Source: Radicibacter daui (GTDB lineage Bacteria > Pseudomonadota > Alphaproteobacteria > Radicibacterales > Radicibacteraceae). Taken from it: 64,000 nucleotides of DNA. The stretch spans positions 3,368,501 through 3,432,500 of the forward strand of contig CP131056.1 of NCBI GenBank assembly GCA_030657355.1, in the 5' to 3' direction. Positions 18,071 through 27,078 of this stretch are shown in pieces. A program made the position numbers and the translations under genes. Under the pieces are notes generated by a model. The model saw only the letters and a program-made list of their open reading frames with translations, was not told the DNA's origin and ran no database searches. Each line of letters opens with the position of its first letter. Position 1 is the first letter of the stretch.

Positions 18071-18201
18071 CTGCTGCGGCGCAGCAGCCTTGTCGCCGGC
18101 GCCTGGCGCCCGCGACACAGGTTCCTTCGGGGACCTGGCGTCTCCCAGACGTGAAGCCTCCCTGTTCAACTCGCCGGACCTTTTGGTCCGGCGTTTTTTT
18201 T
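18071..18201 (+). ncRNA. Candidate structured small RNA with anti-Shine-Dalgarno stretch
   Basis: Four strong hairpins follow one another: CTGCTGC/GCAGCAG (18071-18087), TGTCGC/GCGACA with an inner GGCG/CGCC (18091-18117), CAGGTTCC-TTCG-GGGACCTG with a stable UUCG loop (18118-18137), and CGTCT/AGACG (18139-18151). An unpaired GTGAAGCCTCCCTGTTCAAC segment comes next, then a perfect terminator. No + strand gene follows, so it is not a leader. The unpaired CCTCCC could pair with ribosome sites, as in alphaproteobacterial CUCC-motif small RNAs. The 5' end is uncertain; it may start upstream near 18040 or be the lysR 3' UTR. Confidence 0.55.
18172..18201 (+). terminator. Strong Rho-independent terminator
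   Basis: CGCCGGACC (18172-18180), loop TTTT, GGTCCGGCG (18185-18193), then eight T. A near-ideal intrinsic terminator on the + strand, ending the candidate small RNA and/or lysR transcription. Confidence 0.93.
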
Positions 18202-18244
18202 GCGCGCAATGGAGTTGGGAGCCACTCCGAATTTCGGCAGGCTT

Positions 18245-19345
18245 TTATTGGCCGTCGGCATACACTGACGCTGTTGCCCTGAGACGGTCGGCATAAAGAT
18301 AAATGTCGTCAAGGACATCGATCTTTATTCTCTCTTCCGTACGCTCCGCATCAAATACCGAAAGGTACTTGACGCTCTTGCTGTTGAAATGCAGGCGTGC
18401 AAGAGGCCGCCTATTGTTATCGTCGATCAGAATGGCGCAATAGCTTTTTGCATCGCGCATGACGATGCGGCTCGACTTGATGTGACTGCGCACAATGGCT
18501 TTCACAATATGAAAGCCCTCTATCTCTTCCTCGGTAGTTACAATTTCGTCTGCGCCATCAGCACCGGCGGGGACGGCCGGGCTTTCGGCCGGCGGGAGGG
18601 TTGTAGCTGCAGCCACAACATTCCCGCCTCCGGTCACCTCAAGTGCCGATGTAAGCCGCTGGCTAACCATATCCCGGATAGCATCACGGAAAGCGCTGAC
18701 GACAAGCGGCGCGAAATCTTCACGAACTTTCTGCGTATAACGACCGTCAAAGACCCGGCCAACCAGCAAACGCACTATATCGTCAGACGGCTCATCGAAT
18801 TCCTTGAGCAATTCCGCCTTGATAGCATTGCTGTATTTTAGATTGTTAGCTGTAGAAAGAATAATGTCTACATTGAAAGCATCAAACGTGAACTTCTGCA
18901 ATTCGACAAGATCACTAGGCCTGTAATCAAATATATTAAATCTGAAAAATGGCCTCTGGTCCATTTTGTTTGGAGCATCTAAATCTGTATAGAACCAATA
19001 CTCAATACCATTTGTAAGCAGAGCGAACCGAGACTCTGTGACCGAAAAATATCTGTAAAGCTGCGACATATGGGCGGAAGCCAACGAGGCCCCACATCCT
19101 TTGCATTCAACCAGAATGCTAATTTTGCCATTCATCTTGATGGCGTAATCAACCTTCTCGCCCTTCTTGATTCCAACATCGGCCGTAAATTCCGGAACGA
19201 CGATGCTCGGGTCGAAGACGTCGTAACCGAGGGCATTGAGAAACGGCATCACGAACGCATTCTTGCAGGCCTCTTCGGTGACCACGTTCTCGCGCTGTTT
19301 CTCCAAGCGGGAAGCCAGAGTTTTAATCTTGTCCGCAATATCCAT
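18245..19345 (-). CDS. Orphan HsdR N-terminal (PD-(D/E)XK) nuclease-domain protein
   Basis: A 366-residue protein whose N-terminal half matches the type I restriction HSDR_N nuclease fold. An early acidic region (residues 24-25), Asp66 (in KVDYAI) and Glu80-x-Lys82 (in ILVECKG) form the catalytic PD-(D/E)XK set. There is no helicase part and no HsdM or HsdS gene nearby. After a Pro/Ala/Gly linker (about 245-265), a second domain (about 268-360) holds GFHIVKAIVRSHI and ARLHFNSKSVKYL. The gene is visibly AT-richer than its neighbours, with several clusters of A/T codons, suggesting transfer. Such stand-alone proteins occur scattered in bacteria; a defence role is plausible but unproven. Confidence 0.82.
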   Translation of the reverse strand: MDIADKIKTLASRLEKQRENVVTEEACKNAFVMPFLNALGYDVFDPSIVVPEFTADVGIKKGEKVDYAIKMNGKISILVECKGCGASLASAHMSQLYRYFSVTESRFALLTNGIEYWFYTDLDAPNKMDQRPFFRFNIFDYRPSDLVELQKFTFDAFNVDIILSTANNLKYSNAIKAELLKEFDEPSDDIVRLLVGRVFDGRYTQKVREDFAPLVVSAFRDAIRDMVSQRLTSALEVTGGGNVVAAATTLPPAESPAVPAGADGADEIVTTEEEIEGFHIVKAIVRSHIKSSRIVMRDAKSYCAILIDDNNRRPLARLHFNSKSVKYLSVFDAERTEERIKIDVLDDIYLYADRLRATASVYADGQ

Positions 19346-19649
19346 TTTCCTCTCGCCCCCATCGATTGTTACCCGACGTCAGCGCGACAAGTTGAATCCG
19401 TTACTAATGACCGGGCTGCGTCAGGATTGAATCAATCTAGAGAACAAGTTATCTGCATATGCAACTATGATTCTTTCATAAATTAATGACACCCGTTCCA
19501 ATCGTGTACAGCATACACCAAACGGAATAATCGTAGCAGACGATCGCAAAACTGCTCAATCTTCTGGCAAAAATCGCTCCTGCCCCCTTTACGCTCAGTT
19601 AACCAGTTCTATCCTATTATCCCATCGCTACTGGCGGGGAGCGCGTGCG
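19346..19649. other. AT-rich intergenic region upstream of the nuclease
   Basis: No gene seen. Base composition stays AT-rich to about 19570, then returns to the local GC level near the next gene, so it appears to belong to the same imported segment as the nuclease. It should contain the nuclease promoter (minus strand). No flanking direct repeats, tRNA end or integrase were found. Confidence 0.5.
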
Positions 19650-20192
19650 ATGCGGGGAGCATGGCGGATAGCTTTTCTCGCGGGCATGGCATCGGCCTTC
19701 TGGTTCGTGCCCGCGATCGCTTATGCGGATATCAATTTTATCCGGCAACAGATCGGCAATGCCGAACTGGTGGGCACCAGTCGACTGCACTATATGCTGT
19801 GGGACATCTATGACGCCGAGCTTTATGCCCCCGGCGGCAAATGGGATGACCGCGGGCCCTTTGCCCTGACCCTCACCTATCTGCACGACTTCAAGGGCAA
19901 GACGCTGGCCGAGTATTGCGTCAAGGAAATGCGCAAGGTCGGCTATGACGATGAAACCCGGCTGACGCGCTGGGAGACGAAGCTGGAGAGCTTCTTTCCC
20001 GACGTTCAAAAATATGACGAGCTGACCGGCGTGCGGGAAGCCAATGGCTGGACCCGCTTCTACAGCAACGGCAGGCCTATCGGCGCCATTGAGGATGCCG
20101 AATTCACCCGGCACTTCTTCGACATCTGGCTGTCGCCGCAAACTTCGGCGCCGCATTCGCGGGCCAAGCTGCTGGGGCTGGCATCGCAATAA
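19650..20192 (+). CDS. Chalcone isomerase-like family protein, exported
   Basis: A 180-residue protein with an N-terminal signal peptide (about 1-27, ending AIAYA). The body matches the bacterial chalcone-isomerase-like family: LVGTSRLHYMLWDIYDAELYAPGG followed by ALTLTYLHDFKGKTLAE and a C-terminal FFDIWLSP. Bacterial members lack a known flavonoid role and are usually periplasmic proteins of unknown function. A GGGGAG ribosome site supports the start. Probably its own transcription unit ahead of the porin. Confidence 0.85.
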   Translation: MRGAWRIAFLAGMASAFWFVPAIAYADINFIRQQIGNAELVGTSRLHYMLWDIYDAELYAPGGKWDDRGPFALTLTYLHDFKGKTLAEYCVKEMRKVGYDDETRLTRWETKLESFFPDVQKYDELTGVREANGWTRFYSNGRPIGAIEDAEFTRHFFDIWLSPQTSAPHSRAKLLGLASQ

Positions 20193-20406
20193 AGGCCCCG
20201 CTCAGCCCCATCCGGATTGTCGCACCCGCTGCGCCACGGCATTTGCAGCGTAATCGGCGCATGCCGGTACAAACCCGCCCGCCGTCGTTTCTCTAGAATA
20301 ACCCCCTCGGGATTCAACCGGCTGCGCGCCGCCTCGTGCGGCATGCTATGTTAGGCGCTCAAGGCCCGAAAGCAGGTACGAACGGTATTTGGCGAAGGGG
20401 GACAGG

Positions 20407-21471
20407 ATGGAACTCAAGAAGGTGCTGCTCGGCAGCTCCGCGCTGGTTGCGGGCTCGCTGGGAGCGTTTCACGCTGAAGCGCAGCAGGTCACGACCAAAG
20501 CCACGTCGCTCTCCATCTCCGGCACGGCGGAAGCCTATGGCGCCTATGTCGACAGCGACGACCCGGATGCCACCCGCCATTTCGACATGATCAGCGTCGG
20601 CGACTTTACCTTCACGCCGCAATACAAGACCGATAATGGCCTGACGGTCACCGGCCGGCTGGACTTCAAGATTTCCGACACGCTCGGCACCGACGAGCTT
20701 TCCATCACCTTCGCCAGCGCCAGCTTCGGCACCATCCTGCTGGGGAATGATGACGGGCCGTCGGACGACTGGCAGCAATTCGCCCCCTTGTCCGGCGACG
20801 GCGCCTGGGATGGCGACGCCCCGGACTTTGCCTCCGGCATCGCGCCGGACGACCTGCTGAATGGCGGCGATACCAGCGATGCCACCAAGGTCTCCTACAC
20901 CACCAAGGGGCTCGACCTTGCCGGCTTCGGCTTTGGTGTTTCCTATGCTCCCGATGGCCATGTGAATGATTTCGACAGCGGCGATCTGGCCAAGACCACC
21001 GGCGATAACGGGCTGGAGCTTGCCGGCGGGTGGAAGGGCAGCATCGGCGATGTCGGGGTCAAGACCGGTGCCGTCTATTATTCCGCCAGCGGCGGACCGG
21101 GCGGCGATGGCAGCCCGCGCAACGTCAATATCGGCGGCACCCTCACCCTGGCCGGCGTCTCCGTCGGCGGCGGCTATAACTGGATGAGCGATGTCGGCGG
21201 CACCAATGGCGACGGCTCCACCTGGAGTGCCGGCATCACCTACGAAAAGGACAACTGGTCCATCGGCACCGGCTATCTCAATGTGCGCTATGACGATGCG
21301 GTGCTGAGCGCCCCCTCCAATACGAGGGTGGAGGGCGACAATTATTATGTCGGCGGGAGCTACGACATTGTGCCCGGCGTCACGGCGCTTGCCGAAGTGA
21401 ACCAGTATCGCAATGCAGAGAACAAGCTTGATGCCACCGTGGTGTTCTTCGGCACCAAGGTCGCGTTCTGA
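20407..21471 (+). CDS. General porin (Gram-negative porin family)
   Basis: A 354-residue outer-membrane protein. The start at 20407 follows a strong GAAGGGGGACAGG ribosome site; an in-frame ATG six codons earlier is less likely. The signal peptide covers about residues 1-25 (LLGSSALVAGSLGAFHAEA). The mature part is rich in Gly, Asp and aromatic residues in alternating beta-strand patterns and ends in Phe (FFGTKVAF). An acidic loop (DDGPSDDWQQF region) would line the pore. It probably admits small hydrophilic solutes; trimeric 16-strand architecture is inferred from the family. Confidence 0.88.
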   Translation: MELKKVLLGSSALVAGSLGAFHAEAQQVTTKATSLSISGTAEAYGAYVDSDDPDATRHFDMISVGDFTFTPQYKTDNGLTVTGRLDFKISDTLGTDELSITFASASFGTILLGNDDGPSDDWQQFAPLSGDGAWDGDAPDFASGIAPDDLLNGGDTSDATKVSYTTKGLDLAGFGFGVSYAPDGHVNDFDSGDLAKTTGDNGLELAGGWKGSIGDVGVKTGAVYYSASGGPGGDGSPRNVNIGGTLTLAGVSVGGGYNWMSDVGGTNGDGSTWSAGITYEKDNWSIGTGYLNVRYDDAVLSAPSNTRVEGDNYYVGGSYDIVPGVTALAEVNQYRNAENKLDATVVFFGTKVAF

Positions 21472-21490
21472 GGCAACCTCGCCCTAAAAA

Positions 21491-21627
21491 GCCTCCCTAA
21501 TCCGGGGAGGCGGGCCCGGAGGGCCGGTGGGGGTAATGAGCGCGCGCCTGGCACCAGCCATCGACCGCTTCACCTCATTACCCCCATCCGCCGCTCGCGC
21601 GGCACCTTCCCCACAAGGCGGGGAAGG
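21491..21627. repeat. Palindromic intergenic element cluster (REP/BIME-like)
   Basis: Three inverted repeats are packed here: GCCTCCC/GGGGAGGC (21491-21511), TGGGGGTAATGAG (21528-21540) with its exact complement CTCATTACCCCCA (21573-21585), and CCTTCCCC/GGGGAAGG (21605-21627). The cluster fills the gap between the convergent porin and msrP genes and may end both transcripts. The long GGGGGTAATGAG arms look like a dispersed palindromic repeat rather than a simple terminator. Confidence 0.7.
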
Positions 21628-21632
21628 AAAGC

Positions 21633-22625
21633 TCAGCGGAAAAGCACCGTATCCGGCAGATTGAGCCCGCTATAGAGCGAAGCGACAGTATCGCCATAGC
21701 CGTTATAGATCCGGGTCGGGATGCTATCGCCGGTCTGCAGGTCGCGCTCCTGCGCCTGGCTCCAGCGCGGATGGGGCACATCGGGGTTCACATTGGCCCA
21801 GAAGCCATATTCCTGCGCCTGCAGCTCCTGCCAGAAATTCATCGGCTGCTTGCTGACGAACTCGAACTTCACGATCGACTTGATGGATTTGAAGCCATAT
21901 TTCCACGGCGTGGCGAGGCGCAGCGGCGCGCCGTTCTGGGCCGGCAGCGGCTTGCCGTAGAGGCCGGTCACCATGAAGGTCAGCTCGTTGGTGGCCTCCG
22001 CCATCGTCAACCCCTCGACATAGGGCCACGGGTACCAGAACTGCCGCAGGCCCGGCCCCATTTCCGGGTCATTGAAGGTCGTCATCTTGACGAATTTGGC
22101 CGAGGAGAGCGGTTTGGCGAGTTCTACCAGATGGCTCAGCTGAAAACCCGTCCACGGCACGCACATCGACCAGGCTTCGACGCAGCGATGGCGATAGACG
22201 CGCTCTTCCAGCGGCATCTTCTTCAAAAGATCGTCGATATCGAGGGTAAGGGGCTTGTCGACCTCACCGGCAATCTCGACCTGCCACGGCCGGGTCTTCA
22301 GCCCCTTCTGCGCATCGCGCCAGATGCTCTTGTCGGTGCCGAATTCGTAGAAATTATTGTAGCGCGTCGCCTTGTCGAAATCGGTGAGCGTGCGGCCATC
22401 GCCCGGCGTATAGGCATCGTTATGCTGCGCCGGATAAAGCGCTGCACTGGGATCCTCCATTGTATCGGCGCCGGCAATTCCGGGATGGCCGAGCGAGGCG
22501 CCCGCCATCAGCGCGCCGCCGCCCAGCCCCATCGCCTTCAGCAGCGACCGGCGGGCAAGATAGGTAGCCTCGGAGGTTACGGCCGATTGCGGCAGCTCCC
22601 AGCTGCGTTTGCGTCTGATCACCAT
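21633..22625 (-). CDS. msrP: Protein-methionine-sulfoxide reductase catalytic subunit MsrP
   Basis: A 330-residue molybdenum enzyme (formerly YedY) that reduces methionine sulfoxide in periplasmic proteins. A Tat signal is present (Ala-Arg25?-Arg-Ser-Leu-Leu-Lys, with RR at 25-26). Cys148 in YRHRCVEAWSM is the molybdenum ligand of the sulfite-oxidase fold, and the C-terminal part holds the RLATPWKYGFKSIKSI block. The start at 22625 is preferred over 22724 because of an AGGA ribosome site and Tat position. The haem partner msrQ is not adjacent, which is unusual. It depends on molybdate, which the mod operon in this window supplies. Confidence 0.94.
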   Translation of the reverse strand: MVIRRKRSWELPQSAVTSEATYLARRSLLKAMGLGGGALMAGASLGHPGIAGADTMEDPSAALYPAQHNDAYTPGDGRTLTDFDKATRYNNFYEFGTDKSIWRDAQKGLKTRPWQVEIAGEVDKPLTLDIDDLLKKMPLEERVYRHRCVEAWSMCVPWTGFQLSHLVELAKPLSSAKFVKMTTFNDPEMGPGLRQFWYPWPYVEGLTMAEATNELTFMVTGLYGKPLPAQNGAPLRLATPWKYGFKSIKSIVKFEFVSKQPMNFWQELQAQEYGFWANVNPDVPHPRWSQAQERDLQTGDSIPTRIYNGYGDTVASLYSGLNLPDTVLFR

Positions 22626-22888
22626 CTCGTCCTCGCTTGCCTTCTGCTCCGATGGCCGCCGGCGGCCGGTTGCTTTCCCATTCATGCGGCGGAACGGCGC
22701 CGGATGCATCACACCGCCAAACACCTTTTCGTGAACGGCAATCGCCAGCCGGGAGCATCATACGCTCCGGCGGATAAAAATGGATGGCCCGCGACGATAG
22801 GGCGAAGGGCAGGCATGCCAACAGGGCACGCAAAAGCGCCCCGTCGCTCAAGCGAAAGGTCAGCGAATTCTGGCACTGCCCCTTGTGT

Positions 22889-23092
22889 TCAGGCCTCGAG
22901 GTCGATCTCGTGCTCTTCAGCCGGCACCCAGTCCTCGACATGGTGACCCTGCTGCTGGCGCCGGCGACGGCGCTCTTCGTCCTTCTTGTCACGGATCGCC
23001 GTCGGGCCGCCGGGCACGCGTTCGGACTTCAGAGGTCTGCCGGCCATATCGGCGCCGGATACCGGTGGAGCCTGAGGGTTCCAGAATGCCAT
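22889..23092 (-). CDS. Small charged hypothetical protein
   Basis: A 67-residue protein starting MAFWNPQAPPVSG, with a GGGAG ribosome site eight bases upstream. A strongly basic run (KKDEERRRRRQQQ) near residues 39-51 is followed by an acidic C-terminus. No membrane helix or known domain is recognised. It stands alone between msrP and the large chemoreceptor. Coding status is supported by the ribosome site and composition, not by a family match. Confidence 0.55.
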   Translation of the reverse strand: MAFWNPQAPPVSGADMAGRPLKSERVPGGPTAIRDKKDEERRRRRQQQGHHVEDWVPAEEHEIDLEA

Positions 23093-23226
23093 CGAAAATC
23101 TCCCTACCTGGATCAATACGCCCCACGCCTGGAGCACATCAGGACTGCTTGTCCGATTCAAATATTATGGGAAAGATGTTAAAAAAGCGATAGCGGACAT
23201 AATATTTCTTTGGCGGCGCAATAAAA

Positions 23227-23259
23227 AAGCGGGGAGCGGCCATTCTCCGCTCCCCGCCC
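23227..23259 (-). terminator. Rho-independent terminator after the large chemoreceptor
   Basis: GCGGGGAGCGG (23229-23239) pairs with CCGCTCCCCGC (23247-23257); on the minus strand a TTTTTTATTG tract follows. It lies about 30 bases past the receptor stop. Confidence 0.9.
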
Positions 23260-23286
23260 CGTCCTGCATCGCCGGAAAACCCGGTG

Positions 23287-26112
23287 TTATGCGGTGCTGC
23301 GCACCGTCTCGCCAAAGCGCTCCACATCATCGCTCATGCCGCGCGAGAGTTCCGCGAGGCGCCGCGCCGCTGCCAGCACATCGCTGGCCTTGCGCTGCGC
23401 ACCGCCAGCCAGCGTGCCCATCTGGTCAAGCACGGTGACGATCTCGCCCGAGTTCTGCGCCGCCTCGTTGACGCTGCGGGCAATCTCGGAGGTCACCGCC
23501 CCCTGCTCCTCGATGGCGGCGGCAATCGCGGTCACGTTGTCGTCCACGCGTTCGATGATATCGACGATGCCCGCCACGGCCTGCTGGGCCGCACCGGTGC
23601 CGCCAACGATCGCACTGATGCGCTCGGCAATGCTGTCGGTCGCCCGGCCGGTCTGGCCGGCAAGGCTCTTCACTTCTTCCGCCACCACGGCAAAGCCCTT
23701 GCCCGCCTCGCCAGCCCGCGCCGCCTCGATGGTGGCGTTAAGGGCCAGCAGGTTGGTCTGCTCGGCGATATCGTTGATGAGAGTGACGATCTGGCTGATC
23801 TCGTCGCTCATGCTCTTCAGCGCATCGATCTTGCTGCGCGACAGCTGGGTAGCCTGCACGGCATCCCGCACCAGCGTGCGGCTGTCATCGACGCGGGCCG
23901 CCACTTCACGGATGCCGGCATCCAGCTCCTCGGTCGCACCGGCAATGCTCTGGGCATTCTGCTCGGCCACACGGGCCGAACCGGTAGCGTGCCCGGCCTG
24001 ATTGCCGGTTTCATCCGCTGTGTGGTTCAGATCCTCGGCATTGCCGCGCAGCTGGTCGGCGGCGCTTGCCACCTCCGCCACCGCACTGCCGATACGCTCC
24101 TGGATATCGTCGGCCAGCTGCTCCAGCATCTGCCGGCGCATCTCCGCCGCCTCGACATCCTTGAGGCGCTGCGCCTCCTCAAGCCGCGCCCGCTCGGAGG
24201 CATTGGTCTTGAAGATGGCAAGCGCCGCCGCCATGGCACCGATCTCGTCCCGGCGGTTGCTGCCCGGCACTTCGGTCTCCAGCGAACCTTCGGCCAGAGA
24301 CTTCATGGCGCCGGTGATCTTCAAAACCGGCAGGCTGACGCTGCGGCCGATGATCCAGGCCGCCGCCGCACCCAGCAGCAGGGAAAGGGCGATACCAGCC
24401 ATCAGGCCATTGCGGGCATTGGTGGAAACCTCGCCGCCCTTGTCGCGGTTGATGTCACGCACCTGATCGGCGGCGATGGTCGCCCGGCCCAGCGCTTCGG
24501 TTGCCTGGGAAGCCGCCGCATATCGCGCCGCTTCAGCCGCAATCTGCTCTTCCATGCGGGCACGGAAATCGCCGAGCGCGTCGGAGGCCGCCTGGGCCGC
24601 CGCCGCCACGGAGCTGCCATTGGCTGCTTTCACCAGCGTGGCAGCAGCATCGCTGCTGCGCTTGAAGTCATCATCCAGCGGCGCGGCCTGGCCCATGGTG
24701 CGGGCCTGAAGCACCGCGCTGGAAGCCGCAAACACGGTCGCGTCCACGGAGGAGGCATAGGCTGCTGCCGCCCGCAACAGGTCCACGGCCTGCGTGGCCG
24801 TCTGCTGGCGGGTCTTGGCAATCTCGATCACGCCGTCGCGGCGCTTGCCGACACGGGTCGCCACATCCTGAATCTGCTCCAGCACACTGGAGGAGATCTC
24901 GGCCAGCTTGTTTTCGAGGTCGGGGATCTGCGGCTCCAGTTCCTGGCGCTCGGCTTCCAGCTTGGCGACGTCGCCGACACCGGTCTGCAGGGTTGCCGCG
25001 GCCTCCTCGAACAGCTTGGCAAGCTGCAGCGACGCCTTGTCGAAACCGCCTTCCAGCTGCTTCATCTGATCGACAACCTGGCCCAGAAGATCGACCGTCT
25101 TCGACACGCTGTCCGGGTCGGCCAGTGTCGCTGCATCGCCGGAGCGGAACAGCACGACCATCTGTTCGGCCTTGGAGCCCGTGCGGCTGATGGCGTTGAT
25201 CCGGGCAAGGTCGGCCAGCAGACCGTCGATTGGCTGGCCATTCTGGCGCGCCGCTTCGACCCGCATCGCCGTATAGCTGATCAGGCCAAACATCGCGTTA
25301 CGAAAGCCGGTGAAGGCACCGGAAAGAGCGGTCTGGGCATCCGCCCGGGTCCGCTCGTTAAGGCGCAGCGCACGCGAGGCATTGGCAAGGGCGTCAAAGC
25401 TCTCGCGATAGGTGGTCATCGAGTCCTTGATGTCGTCGATTTCCCACGCGCCGGTCAGCTCCTGCACCTTGGGCAGCAGGGCATCGAGCTCGTCGAGCTT
25501 CGCCTTCACGGCATTCTGGTCGCTGCGCTTGCCGGTGATGCGGTAGGTCGCCTCGGCAAGGCGGGTTTCCAGCGTGGTGCGCAGCACGTCATTGGCAGCC
25601 TGGGCGCCGGCATCGGCCTGCGAGCGCTGGTCGGCGGCCTGGGCAAGATCAGCGGAGGCAACCATATAGTCGCGCTGCTGGCGGCTCTCGAGATCGGCCA
25701 CGGCATCCTGCAGCTTGGAGACAGCTTCCTGCTGCGCCTTGCCGGCCGTTTGCGAGGTTTCGGCAGCCGTGCGCAGCGCATCCAGCGCCTTGCGGGCATT
25801 ATCGAGCCCGGCATTGGCCCGTTGCGCCACCTTCGCCACATCGCCGCCGGCCGCCAGGAACGAGGCCAGCCCCGCCGAGGCGGAGTCGATGGCCGTCTGG
25901 CCCTGCTGGATCAGCTCGGGGCGGGAAGATACGCGGAACTCAAGCTCGTTGAGGCGCGCATTGGCGGCGGTACGGGCGGCCTGCGTTGCCTGCAGTGCCG
26001 CGTCCGAGCCGCTGCGCAGGGATCGCAGTGCCCACAGGCCGACGGTGCCTACAATCACCGTCAGCACGAGCACGACGACGAACCCGCTCCACAGGCGAAG
26101 CCGAATGGTCAT
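23287..26112 (-). CDS. Methyl-accepting chemotaxis protein with a very long periplasmic domain
   Basis: A 941-residue chemoreceptor. Helix 1 lies at about 8-30 and helix 2 at about 570-592, so the periplasmic part is roughly 540 residues. That part is almost wholly helical and Ala/Gln/Asp-rich, much longer than the usual 150-300. A HAMP domain (about 593-650), a coiled coil and the conserved tip ([20 protein letters not shown]) near 785-805 follow; the end is [14 protein letters not shown], without an obvious CheR-binding pentapeptide. It is preceded by a secreted sensor-like gene 39 bases upstream on the same strand, so the two are probably co-transcribed and may work together. Confidence 0.93.
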   Translation of the reverse strand: MTIRLRLWSGFVVVLVLTVIVGTVGLWALRSLRSGSDAALQATQAARTAANARLNELEFRVSSRPELIQQGQTAIDSASAGLASFLAAGGDVAKVAQRANAGLDNARKALDALRTAAETSQTAGKAQQEAVSKLQDAVADLESRQQRDYMVASADLAQAADQRSQADAGAQAANDVLRTTLETRLAEATYRITGKRSDQNAVKAKLDELDALLPKVQELTGAWEIDDIKDSMTTYRESFDALANASRALRLNERTRADAQTALSGAFTGFRNAMFGLISYTAMRVEAARQNGQPIDGLLADLARINAISRTGSKAEQMVVLFRSGDAATLADPDSVSKTVDLLGQVVDQMKQLEGGFDKASLQLAKLFEEAAATLQTGVGDVAKLEAERQELEPQIPDLENKLAEISSSVLEQIQDVATRVGKRRDGVIEIAKTRQQTATQAVDLLRAAAAYASSVDATVFAASSAVLQARTMGQAAPLDDDFKRSSDAAATLVKAANGSSVAAAAQAASDALGDFRARMEEQIAAEAARYAAASQATEALGRATIAADQVRDINRDKGGEVSTNARNGLMAGIALSLLLGAAAAWIIGRSVSLPVLKITGAMKSLAEGSLETEVPGSNRRDEIGAMAAALAIFKTNASERARLEEAQRLKDVEAAEMRRQMLEQLADDIQERIGSAVAEVASAADQLRGNAEDLNHTADETGNQAGHATGSARVAEQNAQSIAGATEELDAGIREVAARVDDSRTLVRDAVQATQLSRSKIDALKSMSDEISQIVTLINDIAEQTNLLALNATIEAARAGEAGKGFAVVAEEVKSLAGQTGRATDSIAERISAIVGGTGAAQQAVAGIVDIIERVDDNVTAIAAAIEEQGAVTSEIARSVNEAAQNSGEIVTVLDQMGTLAGGAQRKASDVLAAARRLAELSRGMSDDVERFGETVRSTA

Positions 26113-26151
26113 CTTTTCAGTAACTCCAGTCCTGAAGGCCCTCTGTGGGCC

Positions 26152-26754
26152 TTAAAGCAAATTCTCGATATTGAAGGTGGCGGTCAGCACCCCCAGCAAC
26201 GCGCCGCTCGCCGGATCGACCACCGGAGCAGAGACGTTGGCGGTGAAAATGCGGCGAGCACTGTCATAGACGACATCCTGCACAGCCGGGTCGGTCGAAC
26301 CGGCCCGCACCGGGGACAGGGCGTCTTCGTCGCCGCGCCAGTAATCAGAATCGAGTTTGGTGGTGGCTAGTACCTCACCCGGGGGGCCGAGCACAACCAG
26401 CCTGTCGAGCTTGACGCCCGCGCCGTCAGCCAGCGCCTTCAGCCGCTCGGCCAGCGCTCCGGTCGTGGCGGCCGTCGTCATGGGTCCGGACCCGGCCTCA
26501 AGCTCCGCCTGCCACACGCCCTCGCGGGCAGACAGGCCGGAGGGATCGTCCGGCGCGGGGATCGCCTTGAGCGCGGCGACAAGATCGCCATCCGTCAGCA
26601 TTGGCTGCACCAGCGCGGAAAAATCGCGCTCCAGCTGCGGCCTGAATTCGTTGGCATCAGCGGCGCTGGCCATTCCGGCAGCGCCCAGAACGAGGCCCGC
26701 AGCCAGCACCACCGGGAGTGCCTGCCGGCACATCCCCGTTATCTGTCTTCTCAT
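26152..26754 (-). CDS. Secreted cache/PAS-like sensor protein paired with the chemoreceptor
   Basis: A 200-residue exported protein. A signal peptide covers about 1-32 (hydrophobic run ending GMASA). The remainder resembles a single extracellular sensor domain as found in receptors: RLVVLGPPGEVLATTK, then SDYWRGDEDAL and the VSAPVVDPASGALLGVLTATFNIE segment typical of the second strand pair of cache domains. It has no membrane anchor or output domain, so it is a free periplasmic ligand-binder candidate. Its gene lies directly upstream of the large receptor (39-base gap), suggesting it presents a ligand to it. A GGAGGG ribosome site supports the start; a second ATG seven codons in is possible. 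Confidence 0.75.
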   Translation of the reverse strand: MRRQITGMCRQALPVVLAAGLVLGAAGMASAADANEFRPQLERDFSALVQPMLTDGDLVAALKAIPAPDDPSGLSAREGVWQAELEAGSGPMTTAATTGALAERLKALADGAGVKLDRLVVLGPPGEVLATTKLDSDYWRGDEDALSPVRAGSTDPAVQDVVYDSARRIFTANVSAPVVDPASGALLGVLTATFNIENLL

Positions 26755-27078
26755 TCGCCCTCCAACCTGTCCATGGCGGCGGCAGAACCGAAAAAGCCCC
26801 TCTGCCGGGCTATCGGTCCTCCTGCTGGCAAAGTTTGATCATGCTTTAGGCAAAAAGCCAGTGCCGCCTTTTTTGCTTATGTTTTGTCCATCAGGCGAAC
26901 TTTATGGTTATTCCGCTATTCCCGATGGCATCAGAAATTTTGCCACAAAAGGGGACAGCATCCACGGCAGAAGAAACCTTTTGGGCGCCTTTGTTGAAGT
27001 TTAATTATCAAGCTCCGTGGAAAATTCGGTATCGAAGCATCTGCGCAATATTTTATACGGAAACTCAGCCGGATGACT

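Noticed and set aside
18071-18201. 6S RNA, tmRNA or SRP RNA identity for the hairpin region
   Set aside because: The hairpins are local rather than one long rod (6S), there is no tag reading frame (tmRNA) and no SRP loop GGAAG motif.
23284-26370. A 1028-codon open frame opposite the large chemoreceptor
   Set aside because: Same antisense artefact; composition is His/Gly/Arg-rich as expected for the complement of a helical Ala-rich gene.
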